A stretch of 64,000 nucleotides of DNA from an uncultured Bacteroidales bacterium (GCA_902779535.1 CACZBX010000001.1:1-64000); one strand, 5' to 3'. Positions 17,546-26,047 are shown, counted from the stretch's first letter. Program-made: numbers and translations. Notes: generated from the sequence alone by a model not told the origin.

Positions 17546-18952
17546 CTACAAATCTCGACCCGGTTTCAGTGCTTCCGCATCATCAAAAGTCAGGATAGCA
17601 TTGACCAGTGTCGCCGCCAGGTTACTGCCACCCTTGCGTCCCTCAACAATGATCTTTGGTATATCAAAAGGCTTCACCATATATTTCGATTCCCTGACAT
17701 GTACAAAGCCGACGGGAGCCGCAATGATGCCTGCGGGCTTCGCCTTGCCCTTGCGAATCAGTCCGCACAACTCCATCAATGCAGTAGGAGCATTCCCAAA
17801 GACAAACAGTGCATCGGGATGTTCAGCAACAGCCAGTCGGATGCCGGCTTGCGTCCGTGTAATGTGCTCCTCCTGAGCCATGGAAGCCACCCTCGGGTCG
17901 TCCAGATAGCATTTAGCCTCCAGACCCAATCGGGCAAGCGCTCCCTTTCGGATTCCGCTCACCACCATGTTCACATCCGAAATGATGTATTTCAGCGTGC
18001 CTTTTACTATCTTATTATATAGTGTCTCCACAGCCTGCGGATCGGTATACAAAATCTTCTCCATCGTAAAGTCGGCTGTCGTGTGGATGGCGTGAAGCAA
18101 TGCCCATTTCCGATCCAACGGAATATCCTTTTCGCGCAATTCACTCTCGATAGTGCGGAAACTTTGGATCATGATGTTTTGTCCAACCTTATTCTCTCTT
18201 GATTCAACCTCACGGTAATAGCCTCTCGGTGTAATCATGATGTCATTCCAGCAATACGATTGTGAGTTACCGATAATCACGACAGTGAACATATCCACTT
18301 GCTCAGGGTCGAGGGCTTCGAGCGTCGTCAATGTTGCCTCCTGCTCCGGTCGTCCGGCCTGACGCACGTAGCCGACCGGCGTCTGGGGAGAGCGACCTTC
18401 TTTAAGGAAGATCTCTTTCAACCGATACAACTGCCAATAACGCTCGTGACTCTTTGGATTATAGATTGCTGTGACAAAGTCGCCGACAGCCGCTGCCCGG
18501 ATTCGTTTCTCGATGTAGTCCCACGGTGTCATCAAGTCGGATAAGGAGATGATGCAGAGGTCGTGCCCGATGGGAGCGCCGAGGATGGAAGCAGCCTTTT
18601 GGAAAGCACTGATTCCGGGATGGGAGACAATCTCCACATCGCTGCCCCGCGCTTTCTTCATCTCGTAGATCAGTGGGATCATCCCATAAATGCCGGCATC
18701 CCCCGAGCTGATCACCGTCACAGTATTCCCTTCCTCTGCTAACTCAAATGCTTGTTGGGCACGATCCTTTTCTTTCTTCATGCCCGTATCAACACATCTT
18801 GCTCCCGGATTCAGATAAGGCTTGATAAATTGGAAATAATACTTATATCCAACGACCACATCCGACTCCCTGATCGATTCCAATACTGCAGGAGTCATAT
18901 CTTCCGGACTACCAGGGCCGATGCCCACTACGATGATCTTCGACTTTCCCAT
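17546..18952 (-). CDS. cbiH/cbiC: Fused precorrin-3B C17-methyltransferase (CbiH/CobJ) and precorrin-8 methylmutase (CbiC/CobH)
   Basis: The canonical start is the ATG at 18950-18952 (MGKSKIIVVGIGPGS), the usual CbiH N-terminus. An in-frame ATG at 18983-18985 would add 11 residues and lies 2 nt after the upstream stop, so a coupled start there is also possible. CbiH occupies residues about 1-245 (GIGPGSPEDMTPAV, VISSGDAGIYGMIPL, HPGISAFQKAA); it methylates C17 and contracts the ring. CbiC occupies about 250-460 (LLHAIHTTADF with the catalytic-type histidine, GNAPTALMEL, PVGFVHVRESK); it moves the C11 methyl to C12. A -7-like box lies within the optional N-terminal stretch. Confidence 0.92.
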   Translation of the reverse strand: MGKSKIIVVGIGPGSPEDMTPAVLESIRESDVVVGYKYYFQFIKPYLNPGARCVDTGMKKEKDRAQQAFELAEEGNTVTVISSGDAGIYGMIPLIYEMKKARGSDVEIVSHPGISAFQKAASILGAPIGHDLCIISLSDLMTPWDYIEKRIRAAAVGDFVTAIYNPKSHERYWQLYRLKEIFLKEGRSPQTPVGYVRQAGRPEQEATLTTLEALDPEQVDMFTVVIIGNSQSYCWNDIMITPRGYYREVESRENKVGQNIMIQSFRTIESELREKDIPLDRKWALLHAIHTTADFTMEKILYTDPQAVETLYNKIVKGTLKYIISDVNMVVSGIRKGALARLGLEAKCYLDDPRVASMAQEEHITRTQAGIRLAVAEHPDALFVFGNAPTALMELCGLIRKGKAKPAGIIAAPVGFVHVRESKYMVKPFDIPKIIVEGRKGGSNLAATLVNAILTFDDAEALKPGRDL

Positions 18953-18967
18953 AACCTTTTGTTTTAG

Positions 18968-18975
18968 CAAAGATA
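18968..18975 (-). promoter_or_regulatory. Possible internal -7 box before the cbiH-cbiC start
   Basis: TATCTTTG read on the - strand, 15 nt before the ATG at 18952, but without a good TTTG -33 box. It could give a second transcript of the biosynthetic genes or be chance. Confidence 0.3.
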
Positions 18976-18987
18976 ATGAATTCATAC

Positions 18988-21048
18988 TTATTTAAACCGT
19001 AATCTCAGTCCCATGGTCAGCATCCTACCGGGAGAGTAGAGCGCATATCGCCGTATGGAACTGTCGATTCGGTGATCGGTCTTATCAAATATATTTTCGA
19101 TACCTATGGATGGTTCAACCATTAAGAACCTGAACATATTCAACGAGTGTGTCGTGTTGATGCTCCAGATTCCATAGCCGGGTGCATCCTCGTAGGTAGG
19201 ATAGTAGGTCTTGCTCTGCAAGCGTGCATTCAGGTTCACATTCAAGGTGTACTGCCCCCAGTTACGGTTGTAGTTCAGCGAGGTGGTCAGCGAATTCTTG
19301 ACCGAGCGTTCCATCGGGCTCCACACATCACCGCTCTTTGTGCGGGCATGAGTGTAGGCATAGTTCGCGTTAAAAGAGAATCCGTCAAAGAGATGTGCAT
19401 TCATGTTGACCTGAACACCCTTCACTTCACCCTTATCACTGTTCACATAGAAGGTGTATCGATCCAACTTGGCGGCTTGGTCGGCGGTCATCTCAGGAAA
19501 TTCCCTTTGCAAAGAAGCCCGCGCCTCATCATCCACCAAGGTCGCTGCCTTCACCACCATATCATCGATTTTGTTGATGAATCCGGTAACCGACAAAGAG
19601 AAGTCGTCCGTGTGATACTCCGCGTTCAACGAGAAGTAATTACTTGTCTCAGGATGCAAATCCTTATTACCGAAAATGATTTGTGGTTTCCCTCTGTTCA
19701 GGCTGAAATAATGATAATAGAGTTCGTCCAATCCGGGAGCCCTGAAGCCCGTCGAATAGGATGCCCGGAAATTGAAATGTTCGGGCGAAACCATCAAGGT
19801 GACCTTCGGTGTCACCCTGCTGCCAAAGGTCTCATGGTAATTATAGCGAGCGCCCAGCGTCATCTTCACCTTCTCGACGAGGTTCATCTCGTGCTGTGCA
19901 TAGGCTGCCAGGTTATAGACATGGTTGTTCACGGAGCCTGACGAAGAGTTCAGGAAATTGTTGCTCCAGTAAGCACCGACGATGGTCGTGCTCTTGGGCG
20001 TGAATCCGAAGATTCCCTTTGCTTCCGCTTCATAATGTTGCTGTTTCTTTGACTGCACATAATCACCGATCTGATTTGATTTCGTCTCCACGTCATACTC
20101 TTTTCCGTACCGATAATTATCTGAAGTGAAATCAACCTGCAACGAATTGCGACGGCTGAACTTATAGATACCTCCCGCATTAAAACGCAGCGACTTGTGT
20201 CGCATCTCGTAGCTGGTACCTCCCGTAACATCCGGGTTCGTATCCGGGCGGTCGGTCAAGCGTTTCGATACCGAGATCTCGCCATGCAATGCTAATTTTG
20301 AGAAAGGAGAATATGAGAAACGCTGGTCGAAGAGGTCTGCATGATAGCCCGTGAAGAGCGGTGCGATAGTCTTCTGCGTCTCCGCAGTAGAACCCTTGAT
20401 GTATTCCAGGTCGTTTGTCTGGTAGCTGTCGGCCTCATCATGTGTATAAGAGGTGTACGAACCGAATCCTTTATGAACGATATCGGCATTGACCGACTGC
20501 GTAAACTTGCCTTTCCCCGAGACATGCGTATCGGTCATCACGGAAATCATATCGCTGGTCGGCTGGTCGGTGATGATGTTGATGACACCACCGATGGCAT
20601 CTGAGCCATAGAGTGAGGAGGCTGCGCCATCCAAGATCTCAATCCGACGGATTCGGGAGATATTGATGCGGCTGATGTCGACATTGTTCGAGATGTCTCC
20701 GACCAACTTCTGTCCATTGATTAAGATCAATATATATTTGTTGCCCAAACCGTTCAGGCGCAGGAATGAACCCATCGAGTTAGGAGATACGGCCACCTGA
20801 GGCATCATCTTAGTGATAGCGTCCGAAAAATTGGTGATTCCCTGCTCATGAATCTCTTGCTTCGACAAGACATGGACCGGCGTAGAGGTATCCTTCAGAC
20901 GCTGATGATGTCCCGTCCCCGTAACCACGATTGGACTAATGGTATAGACACGCTCATTGGATGGTACGCTATCCTTGTTCGACTTATGGATCTGCGCGGA
21001 AACCTGCGTACTTACTAATAGGAACAGTAACAAATATATATTCTTCAT
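18988..21048 (-). CDS. TonB-dependent outer-membrane receptor, BtuB-like (second in operon)
   Basis: Start taken at the ATG 21046-21048; the longer frame begins with TTG. The 686-residue protein has a signal peptide (MKNIYLLLFLLVSTQVSAQ), a TonB-box-like segment (SPIVVTGTG), a plug domain (residues about 50-165, ending SSLYGSDAIGGVINIIT) and a 22-strand-type barrel closing with MGLRLRFK. There is no N-terminal CarboxypepD_reg extension, so it resembles BtuB or haem receptors rather than SusC. Its place between the chelatase lipoprotein and cobalamin enzymes suggests uptake of a corrinoid or another tetrapyrrole. Confidence 0.9.
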   Translation of the reverse strand: MKNIYLLLFLLVSTQVSAQIHKSNKDSVPSNERVYTISPIVVTGTGHHQRLKDTSTPVHVLSKQEIHEQGITNFSDAITKMMPQVAVSPNSMGSFLRLNGLGNKYILILINGQKLVGDISNNVDISRINISRIRRIEILDGAASSLYGSDAIGGVINIITDQPTSDMISVMTDTHVSGKGKFTQSVNADIVHKGFGSYTSYTHDEADSYQTNDLEYIKGSTAETQKTIAPLFTGYHADLFDQRFSYSPFSKLALHGEISVSKRLTDRPDTNPDVTGGTSYEMRHKSLRFNAGGIYKFSRRNSLQVDFTSDNYRYGKEYDVETKSNQIGDYVQSKKQQHYEAEAKGIFGFTPKSTTIVGAYWSNNFLNSSSGSVNNHVYNLAAYAQHEMNLVEKVKMTLGARYNYHETFGSRVTPKVTLMVSPEHFNFRASYSTGFRAPGLDELYYHYFSLNRGKPQIIFGNKDLHPETSNYFSLNAEYHTDDFSLSVTGFINKIDDMVVKAATLVDDEARASLQREFPEMTADQAAKLDRYTFYVNSDKGEVKGVQVNMNAHLFDGFSFNANYAYTHARTKSGDVWSPMERSVKNSLTTSLNYNRNWGQYTLNVNLNARLQSKTYYPTYEDAPGYGIWSINTTHSLNMFRFLMVEPSIGIENIFDKTDHRIDSSIRRYALYSPGRMLTMGLRLRFK

Positions 21049-21114
21049 AATAAACGACAAAAGGGTCTCGGCCTAAACCGAGACTCCTTTGTAAAACAAA
21101 TAATCAAGTTATTC

Positions 21115-22284
21115 TTATTCTGGGTTCTTTGAATGATAGTAGTCGAGTGGCTCACCATCGATAGCTGCATGTGTATGGTTGATCCATACCTGGCGAATGG
21201 TCGGGAGTTCGAGCAAGCCCTTTTCGATCATGGTATCATCGTTGCAAGTATAGCCCATGCGATAGAAGTACATCTTCCATGAAGTATCTTCTACTTCACC
21301 TTCCTCGTTTGCCTCATATCCTTCCTTCTCATCCCAAGCATCGTCATCACCAGCCATATCGTTGTGACCGTGGTCACCATCGATTGACATCAAAGGATGG
21401 CAGTAAACCTTACCGTTCTTGATACCGTTAGCCTGCATACGAGCCAATACGTGAGTCTTGAAGTTGCCCATCATGTCCACTGTACCTACATAGTAGTTCT
21501 TGCTGTAAACCTGAAGAGCCTCTTCCAACTGTGTATAACGAACGTTTGCCTTATAAGTATCATAAGAGTCTGGGTTACCATGACCCATGAAAGCAACAAC
21601 GCCTTCCTTAGCTACATCCTTATACAACTCGTTCAATTCCTTTGCCACTGCCGGAACGTCCTCTTCTGCATCTTGCAACAAAGGAACACCAAGCTTCAGC
21701 ACAACCTCTGACAAATACTTGTCATCCAAGTCGCCATTTGAGTTGTTCGCAAAGTCCTTGATGTAATTGATCACGCGGGTATACTCTTCACCTGGGATCA
21801 CCTGCAAGGATTGAACCACGATTTCCTTATAGCGAACGCCTTCAGCTGCGAAAGCGTTGAGCCAGAAAGGAGGAGCGTAGTAGTTACGGATCTCAGCGCC
21901 GTCGGCTGCGTTCTCACCTGCTGCTGCACGGTTGATACAGATTGCTGAAGAATAAGACAAGAATACATCATAATCCTTGAATTCTGCCTTGTAAGCTTCG
22001 ATTGCAGTATCGAAAGCATCGAAAGCCTGCTGCCAAGTAGAACCGAAAGCAACCAGAAGGATGGCCTTGTCGTGCTGCTTCTTCGACTTTACATCTTTCG
22101 TAACAAGTTCCTGATAGCGTTCCCAGTTTGAAGATGGAACCGGTACTTCCTTCTCAACTTCCTTGATCACTTCTTTCTCAATGTACTGAATGGATGGCTC
22201 CTGGTCATCATCATCACAAGATGTGAAGACTGCCGTCGTACACATAGCCAAAAGGCCTAAAAATAAATACTTAATCTTGTTCAT
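21115..22284 (-). CDS. CbiK-like cobaltochelatase lipoprotein (IhtB/FetB-like)
   Basis: A 389-residue lipoprotein (lipobox AVFTSC followed by DDDD, an acidic stretch often linked to surface export in Bacteroidetes). A charged, probably coiled linker (IEKEVIKEVEKEVPVP) leads to a CbiK-type chelatase domain. Both metal-site histidines are present: H235 in MGHGNP and H305 in DGDHGHNDM. CbiK inserts cobalt into sirohydrochlorin in the cytoplasm, so a lipidated form must act outside it. The nearest described type is the Porphyromonas gingivalis haem-binding lipoprotein IhtB (FetB), which is CbiK-like and encoded beside a TonB receptor. An acidic insertion (DDDAWDEKEGYEANEEGEVED) is unusual. ATG codons at 22290 and 22284 are both usable. 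Confidence 0.85.
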   Translation of the reverse strand: MNKIKYLFLGLLAMCTTAVFTSCDDDDQEPSIQYIEKEVIKEVEKEVPVPSSNWERYQELVTKDVKSKKQHDKAILLVAFGSTWQQAFDAFDTAIEAYKAEFKDYDVFLSYSSAICINRAAAGENAADGAEIRNYYAPPFWLNAFAAEGVRYKEIVVQSLQVIPGEEYTRVINYIKDFANNSNGDLDDKYLSEVVLKLGVPLLQDAEEDVPAVAKELNELYKDVAKEGVVAFMGHGNPDSYDTYKANVRYTQLEEALQVYSKNYYVGTVDMMGNFKTHVLARMQANGIKNGKVYCHPLMSIDGDHGHNDMAGDDDAWDEKEGYEANEEGEVEDTSWKMYFYRMGYTCNDDTMIEKGLLELPTIRQVWINHTHAAIDGEPLDYYHSKNPE

Positions 22285-24418
22285 TGTCATTTGAATTAGA
22301 ATTATACTTATTGTTTGATTTGAATTTTAGTTTCTTCCCTTGTGCGAACTTGATGGTCAGTGTAGCATAGATGGTGCGCCCCGGCGTGGTCGTTCCCAGG
22401 TGCAGACCATGGTAGGTTCGGTCAACGTAATCGAAGATGTTGTCCACACCGGCTTCGATCCGATAGGTCATCTTCTTTGCTGTCAGCTCATGATTGGTCG
22501 AGAGTCGCCAGATCTGATAGCCTTTTCCATTGCCATTTATCTGATAGTACCGCTTCGATGACATCCTACCGTAAAGACCGGCTCCCATCTGGTACTTCGA
22601 CGAGAACGAACGATTCCATGTGGCAAACCAACTGCCCTTATGATGGGCGGTACCATCAATGATGACATCGACTAATTTCTCGTGGGTTGTATCGTATTGC
22701 TTAGCATCTGTGTCCAAATAGCTGTAGCTCAAGCCGGCCATCCACTCTCGGTTGATGCGGTAGCGGACAGAGACGTCCACTCCTTTGGTCTTCGCCGATT
22801 CCAGGTTCTGGTACTGACGGGTCTTCACCGGATCATACTTCGCGATGTATTCGGCCGGGGCCTTGCTGTTGGGTATTGTTACGAGGGTGATCATGTGATC
22901 GACATCGTTCAGATAGCCTGTCACCGTGATGTTCAATCCTTTCCGGTTATACTCGCCACCCAATGAGTAATAGTTGGATGTCTGGGGGTTCAATTCTGTA
23001 TTGCCTAAGTAAAGGTAGGTGCCGTTCATATAACGGACATAACGGTATTGCAACTCCTTGGGAGTAGGGGTCTTGAAGCCTTGACTCCAGGTAGCCCGCA
23101 GACGGATGTCGTCTCCCAGCGAGAGCATTCCCGATACCTTCGGGGTCAGGCAGTTGCCGAACTGGTCGTTGTGGTTCAGTCGCAAGCCCGCCGTCACGTT
23201 GGCAGCAACCTTATCCGACAGTCGGTAGCTGATCTCATCCTGCACATAGAGGGCCGATGTATGATCCTTTGCCTCTCCACCAACGACGCGCATCGGAGCT
23301 TCCAGATAGTCGTACCGCCATTCCGCACCCGTGTTCAACCGATGGTGCTCCGACAGTTCGAAGACTCCTTTCAGATTGGCCATCGTGCGTTGCTGATCGC
23401 TCTGCAACTCCATGTCGTCGGGGAAGTAAGGATAATAAGGAGTGAAGTTACCTTGCGGGTCGTAGCCATCGGTCAGGGTGATCGCCGTGAAGTAGTAATA
23501 GTAGGCGTGCTTGTTCCAATCCACATCCAATGAGATAAAATCGGTGCCATCCAACTTCCACGTTCCACCAGCCGACAGGCTTCGGTTATGGTATTCCATA
23601 TCGTAGGTCTTTACATCGACCGCTGCATACTTTCCGCTGGGGCGGTAGATGCGCTTCCAGTACGTACTACCCTCGGCATACAGTTCGAGGTTCTTCACCG
23701 GCTCGTAGGTCAGACGTTCCGAGATCTGCCAGTTCGTATATCTGTTCACGGTCTTGTTTCGGGAGTCGGTAATCAGGAACTCCGTCTGATGAGGGTCCTC
23801 GGTGGCCGTGTTCTGCCATCCATCGGTATGCTGAAGTTGGAAGTTCGTGTACGAGCTGACCTTCCCCAGCCGTATGCCGATGCCGTTATGCTGACGGATG
23901 TCGCCGTGGCTGCCCACCCGCGTGCTGTTCTCGGCCAGCAATCCTTCATCGTGCTTCTTGGTGATGATGTTGATGACTCCGGCGATGGCGTCGCTGCCAT
24001 AGAGTGCCGAGGAGGCACCTTTCACGATTTCAATCCGGTCAATGTTATGAGGGTCGATCAGTCCAAGGTCATTCTGTCCCCCCACATCGCCATGTATCCG
24101 CTTGCCATCGATCAGGATCAGGATATAACTATTCCCCAATCCGTTCATCTGCATCTGGCTGCCCATATCGTCCTCATTAAAGTCGAGCGACGATGTCAAA
24201 CCCATCAGCAAGTCTTGCAGACTTTTTGCGGAATAGTTCTTCAAGATTCTTCCACTGATCACCTCTGTCTGCACGGGAGCATCCTTCAACAGATGCTGCG
24301 TCCCCGTTCCTGTCACGACAATTTCAGGAATAGAGTCCTGCATCTCATTCACCACCTGTGCGGAAGCGTGAAGAGAAAAGAGCAGACCAGCAAGTGCAGT
24401 AATCCATTTATACTTCAT
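22271..24418 (-). CDS. TonB-dependent outer-membrane receptor, BtuB-like (first gene of the riboswitch operon)
   Basis: A 715-residue receptor: signal peptide to HASAQ (residue 21), TonB-box-like EIVVTGTG, plug domain about 45-160 (LNGLGNSYILILIDG, SALYGSDAIAGVINIIT) and a barrel. Unlike the second receptor, the barrel strand (TIYATLTIKF) is followed by a hydrophilic tail of about 22 residues rich in Lys, Asn and Ser, so the protein lacks the usual terminal aromatic residue; the tail overlaps the start of the next gene. It lies directly downstream of a cobalamin riboswitch, so synthesis should fall when B12 is plentiful. Corrinoid transport is the most likely role. Confidence 0.9.
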   Translation of the reverse strand: MKYKWITALAGLLFSLHASAQVVNEMQDSIPEIVVTGTGTQHLLKDAPVQTEVISGRILKNYSAKSLQDLLMGLTSSLDFNEDDMGSQMQMNGLGNSYILILIDGKRIHGDVGGQNDLGLIDPHNIDRIEIVKGASSALYGSDAIAGVINIITKKHDEGLLAENSTRVGSHGDIRQHNGIGIRLGKVSSYTNFQLQHTDGWQNTATEDPHQTEFLITDSRNKTVNRYTNWQISERLTYEPVKNLELYAEGSTYWKRIYRPSGKYAAVDVKTYDMEYHNRSLSAGGTWKLDGTDFISLDVDWNKHAYYYYFTAITLTDGYDPQGNFTPYYPYFPDDMELQSDQQRTMANLKGVFELSEHHRLNTGAEWRYDYLEAPMRVVGGEAKDHTSALYVQDEISYRLSDKVAANVTAGLRLNHNDQFGNCLTPKVSGMLSLGDDIRLRATWSQGFKTPTPKELQYRYVRYMNGTYLYLGNTELNPQTSNYYSLGGEYNRKGLNITVTGYLNDVDHMITLVTIPNSKAPAEYIAKYDPVKTRQYQNLESAKTKGVDVSVRYRINREWMAGLSYSYLDTDAKQYDTTHEKLVDVIIDGTAHHKGSWFATWNRSFSSKYQMGAGLYGRMSSKRYYQINGNGKGYQIWRLSTNHELTAKKMTYRIEAGVDNIFDYVDRTYHGLHLGTTTPGRTIYATLTIKFAQGKKLKFKSNNKYNSNSNDNEQD

Positions 24419-24427
24419 AACGGTACC

Positions 24428-24540
24428 AATAAGCGCACCATGCCGGAAGCCTTTGCTTAGCCCGAGCCTAAGATAATAACAATGTTGCTATATCGTAGAT
24501 CATGCCCATCGCTTCAGATCCTGGAAGCATAGTGCTTATT
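24428..24540 (-). promoter_or_regulatory. Probable expression platform of the B12 riboswitch
   Basis: Between the B12 box and the receptor ATG, 24527-24540 can pair with 24428-24443 (14 pairs, one G-U and a bulge), which would bury the region just before the start codon. A small hairpin (24455-24472) sits between. No terminator with a T-run is seen, favouring translational control. Inferred from sequence only. Confidence 0.45.
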
Positions 24541-24547
24541 TAAGTTG

Positions 24548-24712
24548 AACTTAGCAGGTCTTCTGGCTTTCCTCTATTTGTTTACCTTCCCATATCGTCG
24601 ATACAGTGGTTTTGCAGAACAAATAATGAACGAGGAATACAGCTGCAGGAACAGCTCCGGCTTTTCACCGGATTCCCTTTCGCCTCATCATGAATTGATG
24701 GGGCTACTAAAT
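24548..24712 (-). promoter_or_regulatory. Cobalamin (B12) riboswitch aptamer
   Basis: Read on the - strand, the conserved parts occur in order: GGGAATCCGGTG-AAAAGCCGG (about 24656-24679), CTG-TTCCTGCAGCTG (about 24639-24655) and the B12 box AGCCAGAAGACCTGC (24554-24568). It follows a promoter and lies upstream of the TonB receptor, chelatase, second receptor and cobalamin-ring genes, which it should repress when adenosyl- or other cobalamins are abundant. Confidence 0.93.
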
Positions 24713-24718
24713 TCGCTG

Positions 24719-24748
24719 CAAAGGTATACATAAAAAATGAAATCCCAA
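24719..24748 (-). promoter_or_regulatory. Promoter of the riboswitch-controlled operon
   Basis: Read on the - strand: TTG (24746-24748), a 19-nt spacer and TACCTTTG (24719-24726). Transcription would start just before the riboswitch. Confidence 0.7.
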
Positions 24749-24810
24749 CCAAATAAGAAATATTTTTGATTTCAACGAGTTATGTCCTGTTGCTTTTGTT
24801 CATGTTCATC

Positions 24811-24915
24811 CATGCGGATGTTTCGTCCATGCGGATGTTTCCCGTCCATGCGGATGTTTCCCGTCCATGCGGATGTTTCCCGTCCATGCGGATGTTTCCC
24901 GTCCATGCGGATTTC
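24811..24915. repeat. Short tandem repeat, 19-bp unit, six copies
   Basis: The core ATGCGGATG recurs at 24812, 24829, 24848, 24867, 24886 and (as ATGCGGATT) 24905. Spacing is 17 then 19, 19, 19, 19. The last copy is the left arm of the first hairpin of the larger repeat. Confidence 0.95.
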
Positions 24916-25470
24916 CGAATCCGCATGAGAATAAATGCGGATGTGCCATCCGCGCGGGTCGCAGACCCGCAGTGAAAGCGTTGGGGATCTGGAGATCCCC
25001 AACGACACTAAATCTGAAGATTCCCAACAACACTAGAATCCCAACGACGAAAACAACGTTAGTTATGCTTCCTAACACTTCGTCTATGCGGATGTTTCCC
25101 GTCCATGCGGATTTCCGAATCCGCATGGAAATAAATGCGGATGTACCATCCGCGCGGGTCACAGACCCGCAATAAAAGCGTTGGGGATCCGGAGATCCCC
25201 AACGACACTAAATCTGAAGATTCCCAACAACACTAGAAACCCAACGACGAAAACAACGTTAGTTATGCTTCCTAACACTTCGTCCATGCGGATGTTTCCC
25301 GTCCATGCGGATTTCCGAATCCGCATGAGAATAAATGCGGATGTGCCATCCGCGCGGGTCGCAGACCCGCAATGAAAGCATTGGGGATCCGGAGATCCCC
25401 AACGACATAAATCCGGAGATCCCCAACGACACTAGGATCCCAACGACGAAAACAACGTTAGTTATGCTTC
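24901..25470. repeat. Three tandem 200-bp units, each with four hairpins
   Basis: Landmarks recur exactly 200 bp apart (24911, 25111, 25311). Each unit carries, in order, hairpin 1 (first copy 24905-24926, 9-bp stem), hairpin 2 (GCGGATG / CATCCGC, 24937-24953), hairpin 3 (GCGGGTC / GACCCGC, 24954-24970, directly abutting) and hairpin 4 (TTGGGGATC / GATCCCCAA, 24981-25002). A less structured tail ending GTTAGTTATGCTTCC follows. Differences between units in hairpins 2-4 fall in the loops. The third unit has an extra partial copy of hairpin 4. No gene is supported here; open frames on both strands merely translate the repeats. Confidence 0.93.
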
Positions 25471-25520
25471 CCAACAACAACAAAACGAAGCTCCCTAACG
25501 ACATGCAAAATAACAAAGAG

Positions 25521-25964
25521 TTAATCACTCCCATCAAGCGGAGTGTTTTCATCATCGAGGGGTTCTTCATCTCCCTCGTTAGGTTGTGCCCACTGCAGAG
25601 CGGCCCCTTTGATGGCTGCGGCCACCTCGTCGGAAGCACGATAATAAACAGATGGTTTTACGCTGGTGAGTTGCAGGTTCTCTGCATCCTCCACCCATAC
25701 GCTGTTACAACTCGGATAGAGTTTTCCAACCGGTCCCAAGTCTACGATGTAGCCCTGTTTCAGCATCTCGGCCACAGCATCGATACACAATTCAAGCGCA
25801 ACTTTTGCTTCTGCCTTATGGACTGTGGTGTTGCGGCACGCCATAGCGGCAATCTCGTCAACGGAAGCTTTTCCATTGGTTAACACTCGGGCAACGAAGC
25901 CCTTTTCCTTAGTTTTTGGGTTGATGTTACCCGATTTTGCAACTCTTAATTTAAGATTTGCCAT
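25521..25964 (-). CDS. HU-family DNA-binding protein
   Basis: A 147-residue protein of the Bacteroidetes HU-related group: MANLKLRVAKSGNI and KGFVARVLTNGKASVDEIAAM start the helical base, and VALELCIDAVAEMLKQGYIVDLGPVGKLYPSC is the dimerising helix and first strand of the beta arm. The C-terminal 30 residues are acidic and probably disordered (GDEEPLDDENTPLDGSD). Such proteins bind and bend DNA and are often dispersed in many copies. It stands alone, with the hairpin-repeat block after its 3' end and a second palindromic cluster before its 5' end. Its target is unknown. Confidence 0.85.
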   Translation of the reverse strand: MANLKLRVAKSGNINPKTKEKGFVARVLTNGKASVDEIAAMACRNTTVHKAEAKVALELCIDAVAEMLKQGYIVDLGPVGKLYPSCNSVWVEDAENLQLTSVKPSVYYRASDEVAAAIKGAALQWAQPNEGDEEPLDDENTPLDGSD

Positions 25965-26047
25965 AACCGAAAAATTTAAATTGTTAAAAAAAATTGTTAT
26001 AATTGGCTTTCGCCTTCATTTTTTTCTCTACCACCAGCATTTCAATC

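Noticed and set aside
19147..19941. A 264-codon frame on the + strand opposite the second TonB receptor, and similar long antisense frames opposite GH2 and GH78
   Set aside because: They are mirror frames of GC-richer genes with no promoter and no recognisable domains.
24811..25402. The repeat array as a CRISPR
   Set aside because: The 19-bp units have no unique spacers, the 200-bp units are near-identical throughout, and no cas genes are present.
24766..25640. Several open frames on both strands across the repeat block, encoding repetitive peptides rich in His, Arg and Met
   Set aside because: They only translate the 19-bp and 200-bp repeats, exist on both strands at once and change with repeat phase. 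The DNA structure explains them fully.
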